Part shown: piece by piece, positions 19,184 through 28,307 of the stretch
How positions within the stretch are numbered: position 1 is the stretch's first letter
Layout: each line of letters begins with the position of its first letter
Source of the DNA: Cereibacter azotoformans
Lineage (GTDB): Bacteria > Pseudomonadota > Alphaproteobacteria > Rhodobacterales > Rhodobacteraceae
Length of the DNA: 64,000 nt
Direction: 5' to 3'
Assembly: GCA_017599285.1 (NCBI GenBank)
Contig: JAGFXX010000001.1
Location: 2,880,501-2,944,500 of the forward strand
Made by a program: the position numbers and the translations under genes
Notes under the pieces: model-generated
Databases searched by the model: none
What the model was told of the DNA's origin: nothing
What the model saw: the letters and a program-made list of their open reading frames with translations, nothing else

Positions 19184-19661
19184 CGGAAGGCTCCTCGGGG
19201 ATGGAGGCGGAGAGGGCGGCGCGCCAGTCGTCGAGCCGCTGGCCGAGCGCCGGATCGGAGATCGCCAGGATGCCCGCCGCCATCAGGCCCGCGTTGGCCG
19301 CGCCCGCCGCGCCGATGGCCATGGTGGCCACCGGAAAGCCCTTGGGCATCTGGACGATGGAATAGAGGCTGTCCACGCCCGAGAGCGCCCGCGTCTGGAC
19401 AGGCACGCCGATCACCGGCACCCGCGTCTTCGAGGCCATCATGCCGGGCAGATGGGCCGCGCCGCCCGCCCCCGCGATGATGACCTTGAGGCCGCGCTCG
19501 ACGGCGGTCTTGCCGTAGGTCCATAGCCGATCGGGCGTGCGGTGCGCCGAGACGATCTTCGCCTCGTAGGCGATGCCAAGCTCGTCCAGGATCGCGGCGG
19601 CCTCCTTCATTGTGGCCCAGTCGGACTGGCTGCCCATGATGATCCCAACGTCCACCGCCAT
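19176..19661 (-). CDS. purE: N5-carboxyaminoimidazole ribonucleotide mutase
   Basis: 161 residues. It converts N5-CAIR to CAIR, the step after PurK. The N-terminal [13 protein letters not shown] loop, the [10 protein letters not shown] motif with the catalytic His, and [13 protein letters not shown] are all diagnostic of class I PurE. ATG 19661 has an AGGGG at suitable spacing; an in-frame GTG at 19670 is the alternative. First gene of the purEK unit. Confidence 0.97.
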   Translation of the reverse strand: MAVDVGIIMGSQSDWATMKEAAAILDELGIAYEAKIVSAHRTPDRLWTYGKTAVERGLKVIIAGAGGAAHLPGMMASKTRVPVIGVPVQTRALSGVDSLYSIVQMPKGFPVATMAIGAAGAANAGLMAAGILAISDPALGQRLDDWRAALSASIPEEPSDD

Positions 19662-19889
19662 GCGCGACACCCCTGCACTGCCTTGAGCCGCGCACTATAG
19701 CCAGCGGCGGGCAAGGGGCAAGCGGGCGCTGCCTGAAGGGCGCGTGCGGCCGCGCGCCCGGAGAGGGGCCCTTCGCGCTTCGCGAAACGCAAGCCCTCGA
19801 ACCCCGGCGGAGAGGCCAGACCGGCGGCAGACATTGCACGGGCGCAGGCCTGCGAAAGGGTCCGGCGCCGGCCCCGCGACCGCGATGTG

Positions 19890-20108
19890 TCAGGCGATGA
19901 TGTCGGGGATGAGCTGATCCTCGATCTTCACGATCTGGTCCTTGAGGCACAGCTTCTGCTTCTTGAGCCGCCGCAGCGTCAACTGGTCGCCCCGGCCACC
20001 GGCCTCGAGCGCGGCGATTGCATCATCGAGATCACGATGCTCGCGGCGGAGCACCTCGAGCCGGATGCGCAGCATGTCTTCAAAACTCAGTTCAGGGGAC
20101 GCATTCAT
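19890..20108 (-). CDS. YdcH/DUF465-family small protein
   Basis: 72 residues, almost entirely helical and highly charged (RLEVLRREHRDLDDAIAALE, then LRRLKKQKLCLKDQIVKIED). The pattern of two coiled-coil helices with a KKxKLxLKDxI motif is the DUF465 family, common in alphaproteobacteria and of unknown function. It stands alone on its strand between purE and a divergent Hsp20 gene. Confidence 0.85.
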   Translation of the reverse strand: MNASPELSFEDMLRIRLEVLRREHRDLDDAIAALEAGGRGDQLTLRRLKKQKLCLKDQIVKIEDQLIPDIIA

Positions 20109-20436
20109 GAATTTGACCTGTCGGGAAACTTCGCCCGTTGCGTTTTGGATGAGTCGCCGTAACACGAATATACAGATCGCGAGCGTCTGCGGGAAGAATA
20201 GTGCGCGGATCCAGATGTCGCGTTCTCTCGATTTCGAGCGGACCGTGCCGGAGGCGGGGCAGGCCCCGGCGGCAGCCGCGTTTCCAAGCCGCCAAGCCCG
20301 TGCCGACCTCGGCATCCGGGCGCGTCGCGCGGCGCCACCGGCCTTGCAAGGCGCCGGTCATCCGCCCATATCTGGGGAACGGAATGCCCGCGTGGGGTTC
20401 CGCAGAGAAATGTCGCTTGTGCAAGGACATGACGGA
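20109..20436. other. 328-bp divergent intergenic region before hsp20
   Basis: This stretch separates the DUF465 gene from the Hsp20 gene. The open frames through it are shadows without coding character. It should hold the heat-shock promoter; I see no CIRCE palindrome and no unambiguous sigma-32 hexamers. Confidence 0.4.
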
Positions 20437-20877
20437 ATGACCAAACTGACTTTCGGGGGCCATCCCTTCCTTCTCGGCTTCGAGCAGCTCGAGCGACTGG
20501 TCGAGCGGACGGCCAAGACGGCGAGCGAGGGCTATCCGCCCTTCAACATCGAGGCCGTGGCCGAGAACGCCTACCGGATCACGCTGGCCGTCGCGGGCTT
20601 CCGCGAGGATGACATCGCCATCACGGTCGAGGACCGGCAGCTTGTCGTGCGCGGCCGCCAGACCGAAGACGCGGCCGAGCGCGTGTTCCTGCATCGCGGC
20701 ATCGCCTCGCGCGCGTTCCAGCGCAGCTTTGTGCTGGCCGACGGTGTCGAGGTGGCAGGGGCGAACATGGAGCACGGGTTGCTGCACATCGACCTGAGGC
20801 GGCTGGTGCCGCAGCCAATGGTGCAGACGATCCCGATCGGACGCAGCCGCGCGATCAAGGAAGGAGTCGAGCAATGA
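20437..20877 (+). CDS. Small heat-shock protein, Hsp20/IbpA family
   Basis: 146 residues. The alpha-crystallin domain occupies about residues 35-130: YPPFNIEAVAENAYRITLAV (beta-strand start), GFREDDIAITVEDRQLVVRG, and FVLADGVEVAGANMEHGLL (the family's A-x-x-x-x-G-L motif). C-terminal IPIGR resembles the I-x-I/V oligomerisation motif. It is an ATP-independent holdase. It overlaps the next gene by 4 bp (ATGA). An upstream in-frame ATG at 20410 would add nine residues. Confidence 0.92.
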   Translation: MTKLTFGGHPFLLGFEQLERLVERTAKTASEGYPPFNIEAVAENAYRITLAVAGFREDDIAITVEDRQLVVRGRQTEDAAERVFLHRGIASRAFQRSFVLADGVEVAGANMEHGLLHIDLRRLVPQPMVQTIPIGRSRAIKEGVEQ

Positions 20878-21098
20878 ACACGCCGTTTGATTTCCCCGAA
20901 GGTATGGGCAGGCTGGTCTATGTCCGTCCGGTGCCCGTGGCCGAGCTTCCCGAGGAGGTTCAGCCGATGGCCCGGGGGCTGGACCACGTCTTCGCGGTTC
21001 ATGCCGCGGACGGAGAGCGCCTCGCGCTGGTGCGAGACCGCCACCTCGCCTTCGTGCTCGCCCGCCAGAACGATCTTGCGCCGGTGAGCGTTCACTGA
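20874..21098 (+). CDS. DUF1150-family protein
   Basis: 74 residues, acidic, with LVYVRPVPVAELPEEVQ and a C-terminal RDRHLAFVLARQNDLAPVSVH. This is the DUF1150 family, which is regularly encoded directly after an Hsp20 gene in alphaproteobacteria, exactly as here with a 4-bp overlap. Its function is unknown; co-expression with the chaperone is implied by the coupling. Confidence 0.85.
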   Translation: MNTPFDFPEGMGRLVYVRPVPVAELPEEVQPMARGLDHVFAVHAADGERLALVRDRHLAFVLARQNDLAPVSVH

Positions 21099-21266
21099 TC
21101 CTGCGCAATCTTCGCGCCGCGCGGGTGCCGGATGACCGGGCGGCGCATGCGGCAATCCCGCGGGTTCTGCGTGCCTGTGACGGCCCGTTTTGTCGCGGCC
21201 GGCCTGATGATCGGGGTGCGCCAGGCGCGGGTCTTGTGGCGAGGGCGGGTCTTCGCGGGCCAACTC

Positions 21267-22796
21267 TCAGCCCGCGAGCTTTGGCCTCGTGCTCGCGGTC
21301 AGGCGGTAGCTGACCGCTTCGGCGAGATGCGGATGTCGCACGTCCTGCGCGCCGTCGAGGTCGGCGATGGTGCGGGCCACGCGCAGGATCCGATGATAGG
21401 CACGGGCCGAGAGGCCAAACCTTTCGGCCACGCGGCCGAGCAGGGCCCGTCCCTCGGCGTCGGGAGAGGCGATCTGTTCCAGCAGCGGGCCATCGGCGTC
21501 GGCGTTCACCCGGATCTGCGGCAGGCCGGCATAGCGGCGGCCCTGAATCGCGCGGGCCTCGGCCACGCGCGCGGCGACGGTGGCGGAATCCTCGGTCGCC
21601 GCCGGCAGGCTGCCGTCCACCCAATCGACCGGAGGCACCTCGATCCGCAGGTCGAACCGATCCATGAGCGGACCCGAGATCCGGCCCAGATACTCGTCCC
21701 CGCAGGACGGGGCGCGGCTGCAGGCCTTGGAGGCATCCGCGAGATGACCGCAGCGGCAGGGGTTGGCGGCGGCGATCAGCAGGAACCGGCAGGGGTAGCG
21801 GTAGCGCGCCTCGGCGCGGGGCACCATGATCTCACCCGTCTCGAGAGGCTGGCGCAGCGTGTCGAGCACCCGCGGCGGAAACTCGGGCAGCTCGTCGAGG
21901 AATAGGACGCCATTGTGGGCGATGCTCACCTCGCCGGGGCCCGCCCGGCGCCCGCCGCCCACGATGGAGGCGGGCGAGGCCGTGTGGTGGGGATCGCTGA
22001 AGGGCCGCGTCCGGCTGATCCCGCCGTCGCCGAGCTTGCCGGCAAGCGAATGGACCATCGAGGTCTCGAGCGCCTCGGCGGGGGTCATCGGCGGCAGGAT
22101 GCCGGGCATGCAGCGGGCAAGCAGGGATTTGCCCGAACCGGGTGCGCCGATCATCAGCAGGTGATGGCGGCCCGCCGCCGAGATCTCGAGCGCGCGCTTG
22201 GCCCGTTCCTGCCCGTTCACCTGTGCAAGATCCACCGCCGTGGCGGGGCCGCCGGCCACCTCTCCGGCTTCGGCGGGCGTGATGGGCGACTGGCCGGAGA
22301 AATGCCGCACCACTTCGGCAAGGGTGGTTGCCGCGAGAACCTGCGTCGCGCCAACCCAGGCCGCTTCGGCCCCGCAGGCCTTCGGGCAGAGGAGCGAGCG
22401 GTCCTGCTCGGCGGCGGCGACCGCGGCGGGCAGCGCGCCCGCCACCGGCACGAGCCGCCCGTCGAGCGACAATTCACCGATCGCAAGCGTCTGCTCCACC
22501 TCGTCGGCCGGGATGATCTCGAGCGCGGCAAGAAGCGCAAGCGCGATGGCGAGGTCGAAGTGCGACCCCTCCTTGGGCAGGTCGGCGGGCGAGAGGTTCA
22601 CGGTGATCCGGCGCGAGGGCAGCGCGATCGACATGGCGGCGAGAGCCGTCCGCACCCGTTCGCGCGCCTCGGAGACCGCCTTGTCGGCCAGACCGACGAT
22701 GGCGAAGGCCGGCAGGCCGGGCGACACGGCGCATTGGACCTCGACGCTGCGCGGATCCACGCCTTCGAAGGCGACGGTGAAGGCTCGGGCGATCAT
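21267..22796 (-). CDS. comM: YifB/ComM-family Mg-chelatase-like AAA+ helicase
   Basis: 509 residues. An N-terminal Lon-protease-like fold (FAIVGLADKAVSEARERVRT) precedes an AAA+ module with Walker A GAPGSGKSLLARCMPGI, Walker B GVLFLDELPEF, and a C-terminal zinc-type CRCGHLADASKACSRAP loop, ending in a Mg-chelatase C domain. ComM is a branch-migration helicase that helps integrate ssDNA during natural transformation, and the family is widespread. ATG 22796 follows GAGGGGAAG; an upstream ATG at 22841 lacks a good site. Confidence 0.92.
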   Translation of the reverse strand: MIARAFTVAFEGVDPRSVEVQCAVSPGLPAFAIVGLADKAVSEARERVRTALAAMSIALPSRRITVNLSPADLPKEGSHFDLAIALALLAALEIIPADEVEQTLAIGELSLDGRLVPVAGALPAAVAAAEQDRSLLCPKACGAEAAWVGATQVLAATTLAEVVRHFSGQSPITPAEAGEVAGGPATAVDLAQVNGQERAKRALEISAAGRHHLLMIGAPGSGKSLLARCMPGILPPMTPAEALETSMVHSLAGKLGDGGISRTRPFSDPHHTASPASIVGGGRRAGPGEVSIAHNGVLFLDELPEFPPRVLDTLRQPLETGEIMVPRAEARYRYPCRFLLIAAANPCRCGHLADASKACSRAPSCGDEYLGRISGPLMDRFDLRIEVPPVDWVDGSLPAATEDSATVAARVAEARAIQGRRYAGLPQIRVNADADGPLLEQIASPDAEGRALLGRVAERFGLSARAYHRILRVARTIADLDGAQDVRHPHLAEAVSYRLTASTRPKLAG

Positions 22797-22875
22797 GGAC
22801 TTCCCCTCTCGTGCGAGCCTTAGCGGGAAATCCTTGATCATGCGTTAACCAGAACCGGGCAGAGGCCCGGCGGTG

Positions 22876-22896
22876 GAGGGGCGCGGCGCGCCCCTC
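22876..22896. repeat. Perfect 9-bp GC hairpin between comM and the YciE/F gene
   Basis: GAGGGGCGC pairs with GCGCCCCTC across a 3-base loop. It lies 8 bp past the stop of the YciE/YciF gene on the minus strand and may end its transcript, but there is no T run after it. Confidence 0.5.
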
Positions 22897-22904
22897 CCCT
22901 TCGA

Positions 22905-23402
22905 TCAGGCCGCCGCCACGGCGTTCTGGTTCACTTCCGAGCCCGCCAGATCGCTCAGCAGGCTGTCGGTCTTCTTCTCCTCCTCGAGCGTCTCGGCGAG
23001 GATCGTGGCGGCATCGTCCATCCCGAGGGTCTTGGCCCAGGCGACCAGCGTGCCGTAGCGGGCCATCTCGTAATGTTCGACCGCCTGCGCCGCGGCAAGA
23101 AGTGCTGCGTCGAGTGCCGGGCTGTCCTTGTATTCCTCCATCACCTCGGAGCCTTCCTCGATGATGCCGTCGATCGCCGGGCAGGTCTTGCCCTGGGCGC
23201 GCTTGCCCAGAAGCTCGAACACCTTCTCGAGCCGCTCCTTCTGGCCTTCGGTCTCCTCACGGTGGGTCTTGAAGGCGTCCTTGAGCTGCTCGGACTGGGC
23301 CGCCCGCGCCATCTTGGGCAGGGCCTTCAGGATCTGCCGCTCGGCGTAGTAGATGTCCTTCAGCGCGTCGAGAAAGGCCGCGTCGAGTTCCTTGGTCTTC
23401 AT
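22905..23402 (-). CDS. YciE/YciF ferritin-like (DUF892) protein
   Basis: 165 residues, four-helix bundle. ELDAAFLDALKDIYYAERQI carries the first-helix Glu/Tyr pattern, HREETEGQKERLEKVFELLG the second, and YEMARYGTLVAWAKTLG the third-helix E-x-x-R-Y motif; these provide a di-iron-type site. DUF892 proteins are stress-associated, often osmotically or RpoS-induced, and biochemically poorly defined. ATG 23402 is chosen because GGAG lies six bases upstream; ATG 23414 is the alternative. Confidence 0.9.
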   Translation of the reverse strand: MKTKELDAAFLDALKDIYYAERQILKALPKMARAAQSEQLKDAFKTHREETEGQKERLEKVFELLGKRAQGKTCPAIDGIIEEGSEVMEEYKDSPALDAALLAAAQAVEHYEMARYGTLVAWAKTLGMDDAATILAETLEEEKKTDSLLSDLAGSEVNQNAVAAA

Positions 23403-23543
23403 GTCCGTCTCCATGCAGATTGTGGCCTTGGAACGGCTGCGACGCGCGCTTGTTCCGCAGGTACGTCGGCATCGGCGCCGGCGGCGTGGAAATCCGCACG
23501 GCGGCCGGATCGCGCACGGGCGCGCGGCGGGCTCACGGCGGGC

Positions 23544-25853
23544 TCACGGCAGGCCGGCTTCGGCCGCCGCCGGATCGGTCAGGATCCGCACCGGCGTTCC
23601 CTTGTAGGCCGGCGTCCCCGACAGCTCGTCCCGCGCCGAGAGGGGGACGAGGGCATTCGCCTCGGGGTAATAGGCGCCGATGCAGGCATCGGGCAGGTCA
23701 TAGGCCGTCACCCGCATGCCCGACACGCGCCGCCGGATGCCGTCGCCGACGGCGCATTCCAGCGTCACCCTCTGCCCTTCATGCAGCCCGCGCCGCGCGA
23801 TCTCCTCGGGGTTCATCAGCACCACGTCGCGCGATCCTTCCAGCCCGCGCAGCCGGTCCGAGAAGCCGTAGATCGTCGTGTTGAACTGGTCGTTCGATCG
23901 CAGCGTGACGAGGGTCATGTCCTCGCCCGCGGGCGGCTCGCCGAGGGCGCAGAGCTGCTTGGGTGCGGTGAACTGGGCCTTGCCGCTCTCGGTCTTCCAC
24001 TCGCGCTCGCGCGCCGCGTTGCCGCGGTAGAAGCCGCCGGGCGTGAAGAGGCGCGCGTTGAAGGCGGCGAACTGGTCGGGCCAGCAGGTCTCGATCAGGT
24101 CGCGGATGTGGCGGTAGTCGCCCACCCAATGCTCCCACCGCAGGCGGGGGTTCTCGTCCAGCGTCGCCCGCGCGAGGCCCGCCACGATGGCCGGCTCCGA
24201 CCGCAGCCAGCCCGAGGCGGGCGGACGCTTGCCGACCGAGCCGTGGATGTGGCTGAGGCTGTCCTCCATCGAGACCGCCTGCGGGCCGCTCGACTGGCGG
24301 TCCTCCTCGGCCCGCACGAGGCAGGGCAGAAGCCAGCTGTCCCGGCTCACCAGCGTGTGCGACCGATTGAGCTTGGTGGCGATCTGCACGTTCAGCTCGA
24401 GCCCCGCCCAGGCCTTGTCCGTCCGGCTCTGGTCCGGGATCGCGCGGGCGAAGTTGCCCCCGAGCGAGAGGAACGCCTGCATCGTGCCATCCAGCAGCTT
24501 CTCTGCGGCCACGGCCGTGTTCCAGCCCTCGTCCCGCGGGATGTTCAGGTTGAACAGCTCCTCCAGCTTGTCGATCGGCACCAGCGAGGGCTTCTCGCTG
24601 ATGCCCACCGTCCGCTGGCCCTGCACGTTGGAATGGCCGCGGACCGGCGAGATGCCCGCGCCCTTGCGCCCGATGTTGCCGCGCATCAGCAGCAGGTTCA
24701 CCAGCATCGCGATGTTGAGCCAGCCGTGCACATGCTGCGTCAGACCCATGCCATAGATGCCGATCACGCGCTCGGATCGGGCATAGATCTCGGCCACCTG
24801 CTCGAGATCGGCGCGGCGCAGCATCGAGACGCGCTCGATCTCGTCCCACGAGGTGTCGCGGATGCGGGTCTCGAACGCGTCGAAGCCGGAGGTGTGTTCG
24901 GCCACGAAGGCGCGGTCGATGATGCCGCCGCGCGTCTCCTCGAGCGCGAAGAGGTGCTTGCAGATCCCCGCAAGCGCCGCGATGTCGCCGCCCGGCCGGA
25001 CCTGCAGGTAGATGTCCGAGATCCGGGTGGGGCTGCCGAGCGTCATCTGCGAGGGGTTCTGCGGGTTCACGAACTCGACCAGCCCGCGCTCGCGCACCGG
25101 GTTCAGCGTGACGATCCGGCAGCCGCGCTGCACCGCCTTCTGCAACTCGTGCAGGAAGCGTGGGCTGCTGGTGCCGGTGTTCTGGCCGAGGAAGAGGATC
25201 ATGTCGCAATGGTCGAAATCCTCGAGCACGCAGGTGCCGACCGACGAGCCCGTCACCTTCTTCAGCCCGACGCTTGTGGTCTCGTGGCACATGTTGGAGC
25301 TGTCGGGCAGGTTGTTGTGCCCGTAGGCGCGGGCGAAAAGCTGCCAGAGGAAGGCCGTCTCGAGGCTGGCCTTGCCCGAGGTGTAGAAGACCGTGCGGGC
25401 GGGCTCGAGCGTGCGGAGCCTCGATCCGATCTCGCGGAAGGCGTCCTCCCAGCTGACGGGCAGATAATGGTCCGTCGCCGCGTCGTAACGCATCGGATGG
25501 GTGAGACGCCCGGTCTTCTCGAGGTCGTGGTCCGACCAGTCGCGCAGTTCCGAGACGGAATGCCGTGCGAAGAACTCGGGGCCGCAGCGGTCCGTGGTCA
25601 GGTCCCAGATCGTGGCCTTGGCGCCGTTCTCGCAGAACTCGAACAGGTGCGGCTTGGCGGGCTTGGCCCAGGCGCAGGAGGTGCACATGTGCCCTCCGGG
25701 CTTGTTCTGGCGCATGAGCGTCTGGACCACGCCCGGCCCCGGCTTCTGGTCGAGCAGCACCTTGGCGATCCCGCGGACCGATCCCCAGCTGCCCGAGGCT
25801 CTTTCATAATGCGGCGTGTCCTGACGCTGCCGGTTCTCCTTGGGCTGGGTCAT
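23544..25853 (-). CDS. FdhF/YdeP-family molybdopterin oxidoreductase
   Basis: 769 residues of the bis-MGD molybdoenzyme family. The N-terminus has GGHMCTSCAWAKPAKPHLFEFC (a variant Cys cluster, not the CxxCxxxC of classical FdhF), then SSNMCHETTSVGLKKV, LFLGQNTGTSSPRFL, and the C-terminal molydopterin-dinucleotide domain around LRSNDQFNTTIYGFSDR. This matches the YdeP-like alternative formate dehydrogenase alpha-subunit group; the E. coli member is linked to acid resistance, but the reaction is unproven. ATG 25853 follows GGAGGATCCG. A molybdopterin adenylyltransferase gene lies 1.8 kb away, in keeping with a molybdenum theme. Confidence 0.88.
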   Translation of the reverse strand: MTQPKENRQRQDTPHYERASGSWGSVRGIAKVLLDQKPGPGVVQTLMRQNKPGGHMCTSCAWAKPAKPHLFEFCENGAKATIWDLTTDRCGPEFFARHSVSELRDWSDHDLEKTGRLTHPMRYDAATDHYLPVSWEDAFREIGSRLRTLEPARTVFYTSGKASLETAFLWQLFARAYGHNNLPDSSNMCHETTSVGLKKVTGSSVGTCVLEDFDHCDMILFLGQNTGTSSPRFLHELQKAVQRGCRIVTLNPVRERGLVEFVNPQNPSQMTLGSPTRISDIYLQVRPGGDIAALAGICKHLFALEETRGGIIDRAFVAEHTSGFDAFETRIRDTSWDEIERVSMLRRADLEQVAEIYARSERVIGIYGMGLTQHVHGWLNIAMLVNLLLMRGNIGRKGAGISPVRGHSNVQGQRTVGISEKPSLVPIDKLEELFNLNIPRDEGWNTAVAAEKLLDGTMQAFLSLGGNFARAIPDQSRTDKAWAGLELNVQIATKLNRSHTLVSRDSWLLPCLVRAEEDRQSSGPQAVSMEDSLSHIHGSVGKRPPASGWLRSEPAIVAGLARATLDENPRLRWEHWVGDYRHIRDLIETCWPDQFAAFNARLFTPGGFYRGNAAREREWKTESGKAQFTAPKQLCALGEPPAGEDMTLVTLRSNDQFNTTIYGFSDRLRGLEGSRDVVLMNPEEIARRGLHEGQRVTLECAVGDGIRRRVSGMRVTAYDLPDACIGAYYPEANALVPLSARDELSGTPAYKGTPVRILTDPAAAEAGLP

Positions 25854-26062
25854 CGGATCCTCCTTGACTGGCGGAGGTGCAACCGGCGCGAACGCCCGCT
25901 GTTCCGTCACTTCGCCAAGAGGCGAACGGATGGCCGCCGAAGCACGCGACCGTGGGATGCGGCTTCCGCTGGCGCGGGACCGATCCCGCCGGACGTGCCA
26001 GTCGCTGGAACATATGTCTCGCGGCCCCTGTTCCGCGGCAGGACAGCAGCAGGAGGGACATC

Positions 26063-27607
26063 ATGAACAAGGCCGATGCCGGCGGCGTGACGGAAACGCT
26101 GGTCGAGGAGATCCTCGATCTGTCGCGTCAGCGGCTGACCGGAGAGCTCTCTCCCTGGTTCGCCGAGCGCCTGGCCGAGCAGGTGGAGCGAGGCCTGTTC
26201 CTTCCGCCCCGCGATCTCGATCTCGTCGGTGCACGGCTGGTGCAGGATCTGGCCGAATACCGGATGCAGGGCTCGATCTCGACCGCGGTTCTCGGCATGT
26301 CGGGCGGTGTCGATTCGGCGCTGACGGCGGCGCTGTTCAAGGCGGCGGGCTGGCGTGTCGTGGGCCTGACGCTGCCCATCGAGCAGAACCCCGAAGAGAC
26401 CGAGCGCGGCATCGAGGCCTGCGAGGCACTGAGGATCGAGCATCTCCATCTCGATCTCTCGCAAGCCTACCGGGCCGCGGTCGCGCAGCTTGGCGATCTC
26501 GATGGCGATCTCGTCGCGTCGGACGAGGGGCCCGCCCGGACGCGGCGGGGAAACCTCCGGGCGCGGCTTCGGATGATGACGCTGTATGATCAGGCGCATC
26601 GGCTGGGGGGCCTCGTGGCCAGCACCGACAATCTCTCGGAGCTCAGCGCCGGGTTCTGGACGCTGCATGGCGACGTGGGCGATCTGGCGCCCGTCCAGTC
26701 GCTGCTGAAGTCCTGGGAGGTGCCGTGGCTGGCGCGTGCCCATGGCGTGCCCGAGCGGACCTGGCGTGCCATGCCGACGGACGGGCTGGGGATCGGCGGC
26801 GGCGACGAGGCCCAGATCGGCGCCACCTATCTGGAATGGGACATCGTGCAGTTCGCGCTGGCCTCCGCCCTGCGCGACGATCCGGGGCTGACCACCCAGC
26901 ATCTCGCCTTTGCGCTGCGGATGGATGAGGACCGGCATGCGCAGGAGGTGCTCGGCACGGTTCTGGCACGGATGAAGGCCACCTGGCACAAGAGGGTCAA
27001 TCCGATCCGGTTCGACCATCCCAAGGCCGACCGCTACGATCCGCTCGACCGTCTCGATGAACGGCTGTTCCGCCCGGCGGTGCTGCGCGCGGACCAGTCG
27101 CTCCTTGGCTTCTCCGGAGAGATGCAGGATCTTGCGGCCCGGCTGGTGCGGGCGCTGAAGGCTGCCGACTGTCGGCTGGTGACGGCCGAATCCTGCACCG
27201 CCGGCATGATCGCCGCCTGCGTTTCGGGCGTTCCCGGTTGCTCGGGCGTGCTCGAGGGCAGCTTCGTCGTCTATCGTCCGTCCATGAAGTTTGCGGCTCT
27301 CGGAGTGCCCGAGGCTCTGATTGCCGAAAAGACCGTCTATCATCCGCAGGTCGCGCGACGCATGGCCGAGGGGGCGCTGGCCGCAGCCCCCGAAGCCGAT
27401 CTCGCGCTGGCCGTGACGGGGGTGGCGGGGCCCGGCGAGGACGAGGGCCATCCGCCGGGATATGTCTGTCTCGCCGTCGCCCTGCGCGGGCGCGAGACCC
27501 GGATAAGCGAGCATTACCTGCCCGGCAGCCCCCGGCAGGTGCTGGCGGCCACCGTTCGCCGCGCGCTCGGGGAGGGGCTCGGCGTGCTGCAGGAAGCCAA
27601 GGGCTGA
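26063..27607 (+). CDS. NAD synthetase fused to NMN deamidase (NadE-PncC/CinA C-domain)
   Basis: 514 residues starting at ATG 26063 behind GGAGGGACATC. Residues about 1-340 are an NH3-dependent NAD synthetase: STAVLGMSGGVDSALTAALF (pyrophosphatase P-loop), STDNLSELSAGFWTLHGDVG, and LAPVQSLLKSWEVPWL. Residues about 353-514 are a CinA C-terminal/PncC domain: CRLVTAESCTAGMIAACVSG, LEGSFVVYRPSMK and LAVTGVAGPGEDEG. PncC deamidates NMN to nicotinate mononucleotide, and NadE amidates deamido-NAD to NAD, so one chain would carry both ends of NAD salvage from NMN; the adenylyltransferase step between them is absent. No glutaminase domain is present. Both domains look catalytically complete. The fusion is unusual to me. 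Confidence 0.9.
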   Translation: MNKADAGGVTETLVEEILDLSRQRLTGELSPWFAERLAEQVERGLFLPPRDLDLVGARLVQDLAEYRMQGSISTAVLGMSGGVDSALTAALFKAAGWRVVGLTLPIEQNPEETERGIEACEALRIEHLHLDLSQAYRAAVAQLGDLDGDLVASDEGPARTRRGNLRARLRMMTLYDQAHRLGGLVASTDNLSELSAGFWTLHGDVGDLAPVQSLLKSWEVPWLARAHGVPERTWRAMPTDGLGIGGGDEAQIGATYLEWDIVQFALASALRDDPGLTTQHLAFALRMDEDRHAQEVLGTVLARMKATWHKRVNPIRFDHPKADRYDPLDRLDERLFRPAVLRADQSLLGFSGEMQDLAARLVRALKAADCRLVTAESCTAGMIAACVSGVPGCSGVLEGSFVVYRPSMKFAALGVPEALIAEKTVYHPQVARRMAEGALAAAPEADLALAVTGVAGPGEDEGHPPGYVCLAVALRGRETRISEHYLPGSPRQVLAATVRRALGEGLGVLQEAKG

Positions 27608-28156
27608 TCAGGAGGGCCGCAGGTAGTCGGGCAGGCGCGGCGCGGCGGTCCCGTCCGCGCCCCAGCTCTCCGAGACGGTCATCGTTCCGGCCCCGATCAG
27701 CTCGAGGCACTTCGGAATGGCTGCGAACACAGCCTGCAGCGAGAGGGCGATGGCCGCCGGCTGCCCCGGCAGGTTCACGATCAGCGTCCGGCCCCGCACG
27801 CCGGCCGTCTGGCGCGACAGGATCGCGGTCGGGGTCTGCTGCAGGCCGATCATCCGCAGAAGCTCGCCGAAGCCCGGCAGTTCCTTCTCGATCACGCCCA
27901 CCATCGCCTCGGGCGTGAGGTCGCGTGGCGAGGGGCCGGTGCCCCCCGTCGTGAAGACGAGGGCGGCCCCCTCGCGGTCGCAGAGGTCGATCAGCGTCTC
28001 ACGCACCGACTCGATCCCGTCCGGCACGATCCGGCGCAGGATCTCGTGCTCGGATGTCACGGCGGTGGCCAGCCAGCCGGCGATGGCGGGACCGCTGAGG
28101 TCCTCGTATTCGCCGCGGCTGGCGCGGTCCGAGGCGGTCACGATGGCGATCTTCAC
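27608..28156 (-). CDS. mogA: Molybdopterin adenylyltransferase
   Basis: 182 residues of the MogA/MoaB fold. IVTASDRASRGEYEDLSGP and VFTTGGTGPSPRDLTPEAM (the diagnostic TGGTG-x-x-x-RD motif) are intact, as is RTLIVNLPGQPAAIALSLQA near the C-terminus. MogA adenylylates molybdopterin before molybdate insertion. Its stop abuts the stop of the convergent NadE-PncC gene (27607/27608), leaving no space between them. It serves molybdoenzymes such as the FdhF-like protein nearby. Confidence 0.93.
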   Translation of the reverse strand: MKIAIVTASDRASRGEYEDLSGPAIAGWLATAVTSEHEILRRIVPDGIESVRETLIDLCDREGAALVFTTGGTGPSPRDLTPEAMVGVIEKELPGFGELLRMIGLQQTPTAILSRQTAGVRGRTLIVNLPGQPAAIALSLQAVFAAIPKCLELIGAGTMTVSESWGADGTAAPRLPDYLRPS

Positions 28157-28307
28157 GTCTGTCGCTCCTTCCGGTCGTCCGGCCCACTCTGGCCCGGCTT
28201 GCCCGGAAGGAGAAGCCCCGGCTTTGGCGGACGGCGTGCGCCCCGCCGCTTTTCACCTGACGGGCGGGCCAATGCACCCTACTCTGGCCCAAAAGGGAGG
28301 ATGAGGC

